Source of the DNA: an uncultured Psychrosphaera sp. | GTDB taxonomy: Bacteria > Pseudomonadota > Gammaproteobacteria > Enterobacterales > Alteromonadaceae | Direction of reading: 5' to 3' | Length of the DNA stretch: 64,000 nucleotides | Assembly: GCF_947500655.1 (NCBI RefSeq) | Contig: NZ_CANMSK010000018.1 | Coordinates: 29,057-93,056 of the forward strand | Shown here: positions 34,840-44,419 of the stretch, piece after piece | Layout: every line of letters starts with the position of its first letter | How positions within the stretch are numbered: the first letter of the stretch is position 1 | Translations under genes and position numbers: made by a program | Notes under the pieces: model-generated | The model's database searches: none | What the model saw: only the letters and a program-made list of their open reading frames with translations | Told to the model about the DNA's origin: nothing

Positions 34840-37800
34840 TTAGCCCTTTGATTTTTCTTCCGCTAACTGTTGTTGCTCAATTTCATGAGTGATTGCCAAT
34901 GGAGAGCCTGTGTTTTTGGCAATCCAGTAGTATGCCATTGGCACTATGTATAAAGTTAATATCGTAGACAAAGCCACACCAAAGAATATAACAACACCAA
35001 TTACTGAGCGGCTTTCGGCACCAGCTCCTGATGCGATCATTAATGGAATCGCACTCATCACAGTTGAAAATGATGTCATAGCTATTGGACGTAATCTTTG
35101 TTTTGACGCTTGTAGTAACGACTCTTTAAACTCGCCACCTTTATCGCGTAACTGATTGGTAAACTCGACAATTAATATACCATTTTTGGCCGCGAGCCCA
35201 ATCAACATAACCAGTCCAATTTGGCTGTAAATATTAATAGTCATCCCTGTTAACTTTAACCCCATTAAAGCACCGAGTGCGGCTAATGGAACGGCTAACA
35301 TGATCACCATAGGGTGAACAAAACTTTCAAACTGTGCTGCTAATACTAAATAAGTAACCACCATCGCCATTAACATAACAAAGGCAATTGAACTGCCAGA
35401 TTCTTTATATAAAGAAGACTCACCTTTGTAATCAATACTTAGATTACCGTCGATATTATCTTCAACAACTTGATTTAAAAAGTCTAACGCTTGGCCTAAT
35501 GTATAACCTTCCGCTAAGTTAGCTTCTATCGTAATAGCGCGCATTCGATTATAACGGTTTAAGCGACTTGCTGTGGCTTGCTCGTTAACTTTAACTAAGT
35601 TAGATAACGGTATTAACTTCTGCGTCGTCGCTGAACGTACATATAGACCATCGAGATCTGATGGACTATTAAATTCTTCATCACGACCTTCTAGCAATAC
35701 GTAATACTCTTCGCCTCGTTCAATGTAAGTTGTCGCACGACGCTGGCCTAACATAGCCTCTAATGTGCCACCAATATCAGCAACTGACACACCTAAATCA
35801 GATGCACGTTCAGTATCAATTTCCACCAGCAACTGAGGCAAGGTTTCTTTATAATCACTGTCGAGTCTTATTAAATTAGGGTTCTTACGAGCTTCAGCTA
35901 AAATGATATCTCGCCATTTAGCTAACTCGTCATAAGTATCACCTTGAATAACAAATTGCACAGGGCTACCAACACCACGACCACCAAGCCCACTTCGCAT
36001 CATGGTAACTGTTCTAACATCTGGTAAATCAGCAACATCTTTAGACATTTCATCCATAACTTGGCTGGTTGATTTAGCTCTAGTTTCCCAATTTGGCATG
36101 CCAATAACAGCGACACCAGCTCCACCACCAAAGCCAGGTGTTCTAACAAGAACTCGACTAACATCTCCACGCTCGTAATAAGGTAATAAACGTTCTTCTA
36201 CTAATTTACTATTCTTAAGATTACTCTTATAACTAGCGCCCTCTGCACCTTTAATAATAACAAAGAAATTACCTCTATCTTCTTTTGGTGCTAACTCTTG
36301 CGGTATAGTTTGAAATAATCCAATCATAGTCACTAACGCAAGTACCATAATAATAACCAAACCAAATTTATTACTAACGGCTGATTTAAGCTGATTTTCA
36401 TAACTGTTTTCTAGTTTGGTAAATCCATCATCTAACCATTTACCAAATTTAGATTCACGCTCTTTGTGCTTTAATATTTTTGAGCACAGCATAGGCGATA
36501 ATGTTAACGCTGTAATACTTGAAAAAATAACTGCGGTGGCTACTGTCACGGCAAACTCAACAAACAGCCGGCCTATATTTCCCTCTAAAAAGATTAGCGG
36601 AATAAATACCGATACTAAAACAAGGGTGGTTGCAATAACCGCAAAACCAACTTCTCTTGCTCCATTATAAGCTGCCATTAATGGTGATTCGCCCAATTCT
36701 ATACGGCGGTAAATATTTTCCAACACCACTATCGAGTCGTCGACGACTAAGCCAATTGCTAATACCAAAGCAAGTAATGTTAATAAGTTAATGGAGAAAT
36801 CTAGCATCAATAAAACTGTAAACGTTGCGATTAGTGCTACAGGCACTGTAATTGCTGGAATAAAGGTTGCTCTGATATTTCCCAAGAATATATATATCAC
36901 TAACACAACTAAGATAATGGCAATAATTAGAGTGCTATAAACTTCTTCAATAGATTTGGCGATAAAAACAGACGAGTCGTAGGAATCTGAAATTTCAGTT
37001 CCTTCTGGCAAAGTTTCTTGTAACCTTGCCAATTCAGCTCTTGCACCACGCACAACGTCTAATGTATTAGCTTTAGATTGCTTAATGATACCTAAACCAA
37101 CCATGTCTTTACCGTTACCACGGAATGCATTTTCTTCATTCTCAGCAGCTAATTCAACATCAGTTACATCACCAAGACGAATTAAATAACCATCTTCACC
37201 TTTACCAACTACTAACGATTTATATTGCTCTGGAGTTTTATAGGAACGTTCAATACGCACATTAAAAATTCGGTCAGTTGATTTAACTTCCCCCGCTGGA
37301 AGTTCTATATTCTCTCTACGCAAGGTGTTTTCAATATCGGCAACGGTAACGTTTCTGGCTGCCATTGCGTCCCGGTCTAGCCAGACTTTCATTGAGTAAT
37401 CACGACCACCACCTAAACGTACACGGGCAACACCATCAACAACGGCAAAACGGTCGACAATATACCGATTGGCATAGTCAGTTAATTCAAGGCTACTCAT
37501 GGTTGTTGAATTCATTACAAACCAAGCTATAACATCTTCATCGTCGTTGGCTTTATAAACTTCTGGGGGTTCAGCTTGTTCTGGTAAATTGTTTAATGCA
37601 CGAGATACTCGCTCACGCACATCATTGGCAGCAGAATCGATATTGCGAGTGGTTTTAAATTCGATAGTGATTTGAGAACGCCCATTACTGGAACTAGACG
37701 TAATATTTTTAATACCTTCTATACCGGAAATACGGCTTTCTAATACTTGCGTTATCTTGCTTTCAATAATTTCAGACGATGCACCAGGGTAATTGGTATT

Positions 37801-37941
37801 TACAGAAACAATTGGTGGATCAACATCTGGATATTGACGTAACGACAACATAAAAAAAGCAACGATCCCAAAAGTAACAAGCAACATATTAACAACGGTT
37901 GCAAATACTGGACGCTTAATCGAAATATCTGATAACAACAT
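34840..37941 (-). CDS. RND multidrug efflux permease (AcrB/MexB type)
   Basis: A 1033-residue inner-membrane RND permease of the HAE1 (AcrB) group. It begins LSDISIKRPVFATVVN and has the usual twelve-helix layout with two large periplasmic loops. The proton-relay region in TM4 (LVLAIGLVVDDSIVVLENIYR) carries the double Asp. Its partner adaptor gene is directly upstream, three bases away, and no outer-membrane factor gene is adjacent, so TolC elsewhere would complete the pump. Substrates cannot be told from sequence; the C-terminus (IEQQQLAEEKSKG) is ordinary. Confidence 0.95.
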   Translation of the reverse strand: MLLSDISIKRPVFATVVNMLLVTFGIVAFFMLSLRQYPDVDPPIVSVNTNYPGASSEIIESKITQVLESRISGIEGIKNITSSSSNGRSQITIEFKTTRNIDSAANDVRERVSRALNNLPEQAEPPEVYKANDDEDVIAWFVMNSTTMSSLELTDYANRYIVDRFAVVDGVARVRLGGGRDYSMKVWLDRDAMAARNVTVADIENTLRRENIELPAGEVKSTDRIFNVRIERSYKTPEQYKSLVVGKGEDGYLIRLGDVTDVELAAENEENAFRGNGKDMVGLGIIKQSKANTLDVVRGARAELARLQETLPEGTEISDSYDSSVFIAKSIEEVYSTLIIAIILVVLVIYIFLGNIRATFIPAITVPVALIATFTVLLMLDFSINLLTLLALVLAIGLVVDDSIVVLENIYRRIELGESPLMAAYNGAREVGFAVIATTLVLVSVFIPLIFLEGNIGRLFVEFAVTVATAVIFSSITALTLSPMLCSKILKHKERESKFGKWLDDGFTKLENSYENQLKSAVSNKFGLVIIMVLALVTMIGLFQTIPQELAPKEDRGNFFVIIKGAEGASYKSNLKNSKLVEERLLPYYERGDVSRVLVRTPGFGGGAGVAVIGMPNWETRAKSTSQVMDEMSKDVADLPDVRTVTMMRSGLGGRGVGSPVQFVIQGDTYDELAKWRDIILAEARKNPNLIRLDSDYKETLPQLLVEIDTERASDLGVSVADIGGTLEAMLGQRRATTYIERGEEYYVLLEGRDEEFNSPSDLDGLYVRSATTQKLIPLSNLVKVNEQATASRLNRYNRMRAITIEANLAEGYTLGQALDFLNQVVEDNIDGNLSIDYKGESSLYKESGSSIAFVMLMAMVVTYLVLAAQFESFVHPMVIMLAVPLAALGALMGLKLTGMTINIYSQIGLVMLIGLAAKNGILIVEFTNQLRDKGGEFKESLLQASKQRLRPIAMTSFSTVMSAIPLMIASGAGAESRSVIGVVIFFGVALSTILTLYIVPMAYYWIAKNTGSPLAITHEIEQQQLAEEKSKG

Positions 37942-37944
37942 AAA

Positions 37945-39012
37945 TTATTCCTTAGTTGCCGTAGTATTGGCCATTGCTTCAGCAGTTGTTACCATTGAGC
38001 CTTCACGCACTTTTATTACGCCTTGGCTAACCACAACATCACCTTCAACCAAACCAGAAACAACTTCAACAATACCTGGTTTACGTCGGCCTGTTATAAC
38101 CTGTACTCGGTGAACTTTGTTATCAATTACTTGATAAACATAATGCTCTGCATTTAATGGGATTATGGATGTTTCAGGTACGGTTAATACTTCTATCGAT
38201 TGGGTTTCAACAATTAACTGTAATAACATTCCAGCTCGAAGCTTTAATTGCTTATTAGGGAAAATGGCACGCACTTTAAATGAACGAGTGGCCTTATCTA
38301 ACCGCGACGCTATGCTAGTAATTTTACCTTTAAATGCGATTGGGTAAGCAATGTTTTTAGCTGATACCGGTTGACCAAAACTTACGCGGTTTAAAAACTT
38401 TTCGGGTAATTCAAATTCAACTTTAATTTCTGATAAATCATCAAGTGTCGTGATTTCAGTATTACTTGTTAATAGTTGCCCTGGGCTTATTTGACGTAGA
38501 CCTAATTTTCCAGCAAACGGGGCATAAATGAACTTTTCTGATAATTTTATTTTAGCTACTGACAATTGAGCTTGTGTTGATTCCATCAAACTCTTTTGGC
38601 TATCTATGGCGCTTTCGGCTGGCGCACTGGTTTTATTAATATCTAATAAACGTTGTAATTGCCTTTTTTGCTCAGCGAACTTAATCTCTAATTCTTTTAA
38701 CTCGGCTTGTTCTTGTGCATGTTCCAGTGTAACGATCAACTGTCCCTTTTTAACACTATCACTATCATCAAAATGAACCGATTTGACACGGTCAGTGCTT
38801 TGGCTAGTTAAAATAATTGATTCGTTAGCTTGAGTTGTGCCTAATGCTACTATTTCATCTTTTAAAAATTGTTTTTGGACAGCTTGAGTTTCAACGACAG
38901 TTGGTTCATCGGCCCCTTTTTTGGCAGAAGAAATATCGGCTACCGGCCAAAATACAAATACCAACATACAAACAAGTAATAATACAATCCAAGTAACTGG
39001 TTTTTTAAACAT
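37945..39012 (-). CDS. RND efflux periplasmic adaptor subunit
   Basis: A 355-residue membrane-fusion protein. One N-terminal membrane anchor (about 7-25) is followed by the lipoyl/barrel-sandwich halves (LTSQSTDRVKSVHFDDSD and IYAPFAGKLGLRQISPGQ), a short coiled coil between them and a C-terminal beta-barrel (RAIFPNKQLKLRAGMLLQL). The hairpin is short, as in the MexH/VmeC-like group. It is the first gene of a two-gene operon with the permease. Confidence 0.93.
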   Translation of the reverse strand: MFKKPVTWIVLLLVCMLVFVFWPVADISSAKKGADEPTVVETQAVQKQFLKDEIVALGTTQANESIILTSQSTDRVKSVHFDDSDSVKKGQLIVTLEHAQEQAELKELEIKFAEQKRQLQRLLDINKTSAPAESAIDSQKSLMESTQAQLSVAKIKLSEKFIYAPFAGKLGLRQISPGQLLTSNTEITTLDDLSEIKVEFELPEKFLNRVSFGQPVSAKNIAYPIAFKGKITSIASRLDKATRSFKVRAIFPNKQLKLRAGMLLQLIVETQSIEVLTVPETSIIPLNAEHYVYQVIDNKVHRVQVITGRRKPGIVEVVSGLVEGDVVVSQGVIKVREGSMVTTAEAMANTTATKE

Positions 39013-39140
39013 TTATTTATACCCATATTGGTTGAAAGAGTGAGTTATATCAGAGGCTCACGTAATAGTGGGCGATAATATCAACAATAGCTATGACAGC
39101 ACAGGCTATTAACCTTAGTAAATTGACGACCTAACGCTTA

Positions 39141-39307
39141 TATACCCGTTCTACTTGAACATGCTCGCTTCAGGAAATCGGGTTTAGAAACGCTTCATAC
39201 TGCCTTATTGATTTTGAAAAAGAATAATCATTATCTTCGATCAATGCTTTGCCTAAAGGCGTTTCTCATTCTAGGTGAAGTCTGCATCTTTAAGTAGAAC
39301 GGATACA
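39141..39307. mobile_element. Second MITE-like palindromic element
   Basis: CCGTTCTACTTGAACATGC (39146-39164) and GCATCTTTAAGTAGAACGG (39284-39302) are inverted copies with two mismatches. Inner segments also pair (GAAACGC near 39187 with GGCGTTTC near 39259), so the unit can fold on itself. TATAC and ATACA flank the ends. It has no coding capacity and sits in the 400-base gap between the RND operon and the aspartoacylase gene. Confidence 0.75.
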
Positions 39308-39415
39308 ATACTAATTTATTTTTATTTATAACTAAAAATAAATTAATATTGTGGCTTAAGATTAGTTCCTGATAGGCTTGGACGATATTCACATTCAAAA
39401 TTTGAAGAATGCAAA

Positions 39416-40318
39416 ATGAAAAATATAATTAATAACGTAGCAATAGTTGGTGGAACTCATGGTAATGAACTGGCCGGAGTTTATCTTGTTAACTATTGGC
39501 GTGACGACGAACCTCAATTTATAGCTCGCTCTTCATTTACGACTGAAACTTTATTGGCGAATACCAAGGCAATTGAGCTTAACAAACGTTATTTTGATAG
39601 TGACTTAAATAGACAATTCTCTGCTGAGTCATTGGCCGATATGAGCCTGAGTAATTATGAGCAATCACGAGCCAAAGTTATCAATCAGCAATTAGGGCCA
39701 AAAGGCAATCCAAAGTCAGACTTGATCATAGACTTACACAATACCACGTCAAATATGGGACCTTCATTACTGATCCCACAGCAAGGTGAGTTTTATGACT
39801 TACTTGCTATTTATATGCATAAAGTCATGCCAGAAGCTGTTGTAATGTTGGATGAAGATCACATAGCTAATGATAAACATCATCTTTTATCTACCATAGC
39901 TAAACGTGGAGTTATTGTAGAAGTAGGCCCTGTGCCACAAGGTGTCTTAAAACATGAAGTAAATGAACAAATGGCAAAAATGACAGGGATTATTTTAGAC
40001 TTTGTTGAAATGTATAATTCCGATACTTTACCTCAACTACCAAGTTCAACGGATGCTTATCGTTATCTCGAGTCATTAACACTACCAGTTAATGACCAAG
40101 GTCAACGTATGGGTATGGTACATAAAAATATAGAAGGTAATGACTTTAAAGCAATAAAGTCTGGCGATCCTATTTTTGCTTTATTTGATGGAACTGAAAT
40201 CAATTACCAAGGAAAAGACATTGTTTATCCTTGTTTTATTAATGAAGCGGCTTATTACGATAGTAATTTAGCTATGAGTTTGTGTGAAAAAGTTGTGATC
40301 AAGCATCCTCAAGTTTAA
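39416..40318 (+). CDS. Aspartoacylase (AspA/AstE family)
   Basis: A 300-residue zinc-dependent deacylase expected to split N-acyl-aspartate or related N-acyl amino acids. The zinc ligands are in GGTHGNE (His15, Glu18) and LIIDLHNTTSNMG. NKRYFDSDLNRQF and EVGPVPQG are typical of aspartoacylase rather than succinylglutamate desuccinylase. It is a single gene bounded by a palindromic element and a terminator. Physiological substrate in this organism is unknown. Confidence 0.92.
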   Translation: MKNIINNVAIVGGTHGNELAGVYLVNYWRDDEPQFIARSSFTTETLLANTKAIELNKRYFDSDLNRQFSAESLADMSLSNYEQSRAKVINQQLGPKGNPKSDLIIDLHNTTSNMGPSLLIPQQGEFYDLLAIYMHKVMPEAVVMLDEDHIANDKHHLLSTIAKRGVIVEVGPVPQGVLKHEVNEQMAKMTGIILDFVEMYNSDTLPQLPSSTDAYRYLESLTLPVNDQGQRMGMVHKNIEGNDFKAIKSGDPIFALFDGTEINYQGKDIVYPCFINEAAYYDSNLAMSLCEKVVIKHPQV

Positions 40319-40327
40319 TTTTTTTCA

Positions 40328-40359
40328 TAAAAAAATGCCCGTTACACGGGCGTTTTTTT
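40328..40359. terminator. Bidirectional terminator after aspartoacylase gene
   Basis: AAAAAATGCCCGT-TAC-ACGGGCGTTTTTTT is a strong GC-rich stem with A- and T-runs, serving the convergent genes on either side. Confidence 0.93.
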
Positions 40360-40385
40360 ATGAACAAACACTTTCAATATAAAAA

Positions 40386-42323
40386 CTATTTTAAATGTTC
40401 TGCCAAAAACTCAGCCATTAGTTCCATAGACTTAATTCTGTTATTAGCGTCATTTAAATGATGTGTTCCATACTCAAACTCTTCATATTTTACATCTTTA
40501 TCAGCGTCATCAAGAGCTTTATACATACTCTCAGATTGACGATAACTTACTAATTGATCTTTTTTACCATGAATAAGTAGCACTGGCACTTCAAATTTAT
40601 CCACATGGTAAATAGGTGATACTGATTTAATATTTGCATCTTCGTCTTTAACAGCATTTTTTATATAACTTAAATAACCTTTCTTTCTCCATAAGGTCAT
40701 TTGCTTATTCAGGTCAGAAACACCAGCTATACTAATAATACATTTAAACATCTTAGGTGTTTGAAAACCTGCTACTAATGCTGCATAACCACCATAGCTT
40801 GCTCCTGCAATACAAGAGTTTTCAGTATTGGCATAACCATTATCTTTAACCCAATTTACAGCATCTAATAAATCCGTTTGCATTGCTTTACCCCACTGAT
40901 GATAACCAGCAGCTTCATAAGCATTACCAAAACCAGTAGAGCCCCTATAATTTACTTGCAACACGGCATAACCTTGATTTGCCATCATTTGTACAAATGG
41001 GTCAAAGTACTGATAATCTCTTGCGTACGGCCCACCATGAGGAAACAAAACAAGGGGTGGTTTTTCAACATTATTAGGCAATGTTAAATAACCATTTAAC
41101 TCCATACCATCACGAGCTTTAAATTTAATAGCTGATACATAAGCTAACGACTTCCCTTCTAAATAAGGGTATTGACTAAACCAAAACGAAATGTTTTTCT
41201 TAACTTTATCGTACAAATAAAATTTCCCAGGAGAACTATCACTTACAGCTGAAACAATATATTTAGTTTCTGATTGATCAAAGTCATATAAAGTTGCTTG
41301 TAACCCTTGTTTAGAAAACAATGATGATATTTGTGTTGATATAGTTTCTTTTTCTTTATCGAAGAATACACGTTTAACGAAATTATCAACATATCTGTAA
41401 CCGACTACTTTTCTTTCACTATCTTTAAATTCAACAATTGCACTAGATATATCAAAATTTTCAGGAGCCTCACCTAATAACTTAGTAAATGTAGCTGTTG
41501 CTATATTAAATGACCAAAGAGCATTTTTATTCAATTTATGATCTGATAAAACAATAAGAGTGTTTGTATCTGAATCAAATAACACAGGATCGAATGTATC
41601 ACTTTCATATGGCGTAAATGTTTTTACTTTTTTCCAATTTGAATTTACATCTTTACGTACATAAACAATACTCGTTAAGTCATTTCGTATTCCTGTAGAG
41701 CCTATAGATAATAAAATATCGCCATCTTTATTAGGCAACCAAGAAGTAATTTTATTAGTATTTGGTAAGTACTTTGTAAAAGTTCCATCATTAATGTTCA
41801 CTTTAAAAACAGATGTATAATTGTCATCTCTGTCATCTCTAAGTGTAACTAATACATGATCAGGGTCATTTTCCAGTACACTTAATAAGTCTGGGCTTTC
41901 AAAATAAAATTGCTTTGCAGTCTGTTTTCCAGCTCGTTTACGCCTCAACTCAAATACAGATTCACCTGTAATATCAGCTGAGTAAATATGTGTTGTCCTA
42001 ACACGTATTCCAAAAGCCACATAAGGTTGACTCACAGTAACTAGAACTCTTTGATTGTTTGCCCAAGCAATATGATCTATTCTGTACTTTTCACCACCAA
42101 GAGCGACTAAAGTACTTAATTCACGCGATCCAAAGTTTGAAATTACAACTTGTGTTTGATCTTTATTATTATAAATTGCAGCGACTTTTGTACCGTCTGG
42201 GGAAATAGTAGGCTGATCTATAGATGGCATTTGACTGAAATGCTCTATTGGTATTTCTTTAGCACTTGCCAATGTTGATATTAGAAGAGCCGATATTAGT
42301 AGTATTTTTATTTTCACAAACAT
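40386..42323 (-). CDS. S9 family prolyl oligopeptidase-like peptidase, exported
   Basis: A peptidase of about 645 residues with an N-terminal signal peptide (KIKILLISALLISTLASA), a beta-propeller-like domain (about 30-360) and an alpha/beta hydrolase domain. The nucleophile Ser is in GASYGGYAA, Asp is in IHGKKDQLV and His in YGTHHLND. It belongs to the dipeptidyl-peptidase/acylaminoacyl-peptidase branch of S9. The ATG at 42323 has its AGGG directly adjacent, whereas a GTG two codons later has AAAGGGA at good spacing; either start keeps the signal peptide. It is a single gene. Confidence 0.9.
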   Translation of the reverse strand: MFVKIKILLISALLISTLASAKEIPIEHFSQMPSIDQPTISPDGTKVAAIYNNKDQTQVVISNFGSRELSTLVALGGEKYRIDHIAWANNQRVLVTVSQPYVAFGIRVRTTHIYSADITGESVFELRRKRAGKQTAKQFYFESPDLLSVLENDPDHVLVTLRDDRDDNYTSVFKVNINDGTFTKYLPNTNKITSWLPNKDGDILLSIGSTGIRNDLTSIVYVRKDVNSNWKKVKTFTPYESDTFDPVLFDSDTNTLIVLSDHKLNKNALWSFNIATATFTKLLGEAPENFDISSAIVEFKDSERKVVGYRYVDNFVKRVFFDKEKETISTQISSLFSKQGLQATLYDFDQSETKYIVSAVSDSSPGKFYLYDKVKKNISFWFSQYPYLEGKSLAYVSAIKFKARDGMELNGYLTLPNNVEKPPLVLFPHGGPYARDYQYFDPFVQMMANQGYAVLQVNYRGSTGFGNAYEAAGYHQWGKAMQTDLLDAVNWVKDNGYANTENSCIAGASYGGYAALVAGFQTPKMFKCIISIAGVSDLNKQMTLWRKKGYLSYIKNAVKDEDANIKSVSPIYHVDKFEVPVLLIHGKKDQLVSYRQSESMYKALDDADKDVKYEEFEYGTHHLNDANNRIKSMELMAEFLAEHLK

Positions 42324-42397
42324 CCCTTTTAGATAAAATAAAATAATAACAACAAGTAACTTAGTTTGGCAATAGATAAACCACTTATGTTTATTAA

Positions 42398-42658
42398 CCA
42401 TACAGGGCTAAGGCAAGCTCATTACTAGATTTACTTGGTATCAAAGGCTGCACAGTCACGTTTGATGCTATGGGTTGTCAGCATAAGATAGCTGAGCACA
42501 TAATCCAAAAAGGCGGTGATTATGTTATTGCACTGAAGGGAAATCAAGAGCAGCTGAGTGAAGAAGTTAAAGCGTGGTTTCATATTGCAGAGCGAGAGCA
42601 ATTCAACGATATGGCTTATTTTCACCACAAAGAATGCTCTTTCCCTGAGGCCCTTTAA
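42398..42658 (+). pseudogene. ISAs1-family transposase remnant
   Basis: An 86-codon open stretch without a start codon encodes LLDLLGIKGCTVTFDAMGCQ, then HKIAEHIIQKGGDYVIALKG, NQEQLSEEV and a tail ending in a TAA. The DAMGCQ...KGGDY(V/L)(I/L)ALKGNQ pattern is typical of DDE transposases of the ISAs1 (H-repeat-associated) group. Only an internal piece survives and no inverted repeats are seen, so it is an inactive relic. It lies between the S9 peptidase gene and the last minor pilin gene. Confidence 0.85.
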
Positions 42659-42666
42659 TAAGAATA

Positions 42667-43200
42667 TTAATAACTACAATCAATTTTATCTTTATCTAGC
42701 TCTAAACGTATCCGTCCCACATTGGAAATAACAAGGGCTTGTTTTATATTATCGTTAAGACATAACGTAATCGTTGCTGCACTTGTACTTGCGGTATTTA
42801 TTGGAGCAAACCTTACTTTATCTCTGTTGGCATAAATCTCTATAGGAGAACCTACTTTATAAGAAGCTAGTATTTTATCATTTACATCGACAACACTATT
42901 ATCATTTTGATCGGTAAAAATAATGATTTCATCCGCCCAACGCCCACCACAACTTGCTCTATCTTGAGTTGGACAAATAATTACGTATATAAACTGACTA
43001 GCGGCGACTGATTTTGCTAATTGTAATTGTGAGCTAAATTGATTCACTTCACTGGTTAATTTATTACGTTGAAAGAAACTAGATAATGACGGACTTGCAA
43101 GCATAACCAAGGTTGCAATAAACCCAATAACTAACATTACCTCAATCAATGTAAATGCAAGTTGTTGATAATGGCTTGCCAGCTTCAATTTGTATTTCAT
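42667..43200 (-). CDS. GspH/FimT-type minor pseudopilin
   Basis: A 177-residue type IV pilin-like protein, probably a minor pilin initiating pilus assembly or binding DNA like FimT. The class III signal peptide ends LA and is followed by FTLIEVMLVIGFIATLVMLA. The residue before the cut is Ala, not the usual Gly, so PilD processing may be slow. A C-terminal GspH-like beta domain with Cys at about 102 and 110 follows. It is the last gene of the minor pilin cluster. Confidence 0.82.
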   Translation of the reverse strand: MKYKLKLASHYQQLAFTLIEVMLVIGFIATLVMLASPSLSSFFQRNKLTSEVNQFSSQLQLAKSVAASQFIYVIICPTQDRASCGGRWADEIIIFTDQNDNSVVDVNDKILASYKVGSPIEIYANRDKVRFAPINTASTSAATITLCLNDNIKQALVISNVGRIRLELDKDKIDCSY

Positions 43201-43249
43201 TACAATAGTCCTTACTCATTGTTTGAAATTTATTCATATTTCCTAAACT

Positions 43250-43741
43250 TCAACAATCCCAACACTGTTCATTATTGGCAAACTCACCATCTTTATTTCT
43301 GTCATAACCTCGGCGCCCGTCCGAGTAATAAATTAAAACACCGTAACGTTTTTTATCTTTGTCGTTAATTGCTGTTGCCGTTATTTGGTATTCAAGACCA
43401 TTGTTACTAACAAATGAAATAGCCAGAGTAAAAATGGCATCTTGTTCTAACTTATTAGCTGGTGAATAAGCCTGAAATATCCAAGGGCTTCCAGTATTAG
43501 TTACAGGGCTTTCTCCTGTTCCGTCTCCTGAAGATCGAGAACCTGCAGCACCCAAATAATTTCCGTTAAACAACTTATATTGCTCTAACTTGCTAGCTAA
43601 GATGAGTAAGTCTGACTGCGCTTGGGTTAATTTAGTTTTTTCTATGTGCTGTACATAACGCTGCCTACCTAAAGCTAGTAAACCAAATAAAATAGACACC
43701 ACTACCAACAGTTCTATTAAGCTAAATCCTTTTACTTTCAT
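43250..43741 (-). CDS. pilE: Type IV minor pilin, PilE-like
   Basis: A 163-residue prepilin with a short leader ending Gly (MKVKG) and the N-terminal helix FSLIELLVVVSILFGLLALG. The globular head contains the loop between LEQYKLFNGNYLG and the C-terminal Cys pair (NEQCWDC). PilE proteins of this cluster are minor pilins of type IVa pili, needed for assembly. The gene follows pilX directly on the minus strand, where pilY1 would be expected between the two. Confidence 0.85.
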   Translation of the reverse strand: MKVKGFSLIELLVVVSILFGLLALGRQRYVQHIEKTKLTQAQSDLLILASKLEQYKLFNGNYLGAAGSRSSGDGTGESPVTNTGSPWIFQAYSPANKLEQDAIFTLAISFVSNNGLEYQITATAINDKDKKRYGVLIYYSDGRRGYDRNKDGEFANNEQCWDC

Positions 43742-43766
43742 ATTATTCCCCTGTTTTTCTAGTCTT

Positions 43767-44402
43767 CTATAAGCTGCTTTCTATAAACTGAATGCCTCTT
43801 TCACTGGAGATAAGCAAAACTTGAAACTTATCCCCTTCTATATCTGCCATACTTTCATTGTTATCTGAGTATTCACTGGCGGACACTAACTCTCTGGTAA
43901 TTATTGATGTTTCAACAACCGCCAAACTTGAACTTAATAACTCAGTACATTGTTGAAGAACTAAAGTTTCTAATCGCTTGCTAGAGTCGATGTCGTCCAA
44001 CTCAACTGTAATTAGGGCTAGATGAGTAACAGCTTTACTTATCATGTTGCTTGGCGTCAATTGAATACCTTGTGATGCTCCTAGTAAAATCCAGTCGTTG
44101 TAAATTTGTTCTCTGCAATTGGGTAATTCGCTGATAGTTAATTTTCCATTAGTATCTAACACACTGCTGAGCTGTAAAATTGAGGAAGAATATTTTGGCG
44201 TTGATAATTGATTAAAAACAAGCTGTTTATTGTTGGTTAACAATAATCTTGCTTGTTGATATAACGCTTGATTGCTAAGTATTACCGTTTGTAACCTTGA
44301 TGACGAAATAGAAGATACTGACAGTAAAGTCATAACCAATAAAAAGATAAGTACTAAAACCAATACGATACCTTGTTGTTTATTTTTCCTAACTAAGTTC
44401 AT
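43767..44402 (-). CDS. pilX: Type IV pilus minor component PilX-like
   Basis: A 211-residue protein with the PilX N-terminal pattern: a basic leader (MNLVRKNKQQG) and helix IVLVLVLIFLLVMTLLSVSS. The rest is a Ser/Leu-rich soluble domain with a Cys pair (near residues 96 and 152). PilX is a minor pilin that works with PilV and PilW in priming pilus assembly. It lies between pilW (17-base gap) and pilE (25-base gap). Confidence 0.82.
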   Translation of the reverse strand: MNLVRKNKQQGIVLVLVLIFLLVMTLLSVSSISSSRLQTVILSNQALYQQARLLLTNNKQLVFNQLSTPKYSSSILQLSSVLDTNGKLTISELPNCREQIYNDWILLGASQGIQLTPSNMISKAVTHLALITVELDDIDSSKRLETLVLQQCTELLSSSLAVVETSIITRELVSASEYSDNNESMADIEGDKFQVLLISSERGIQFIESSL

Positions 44403-44419
44403 AATTAATTACTCAGCGT

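Noticed and set aside
42431..42628. Minus-strand open frame opposite the ISAs1 relic
   Set aside because: The other strand carries a clear transposase sequence; this frame is its shadow.
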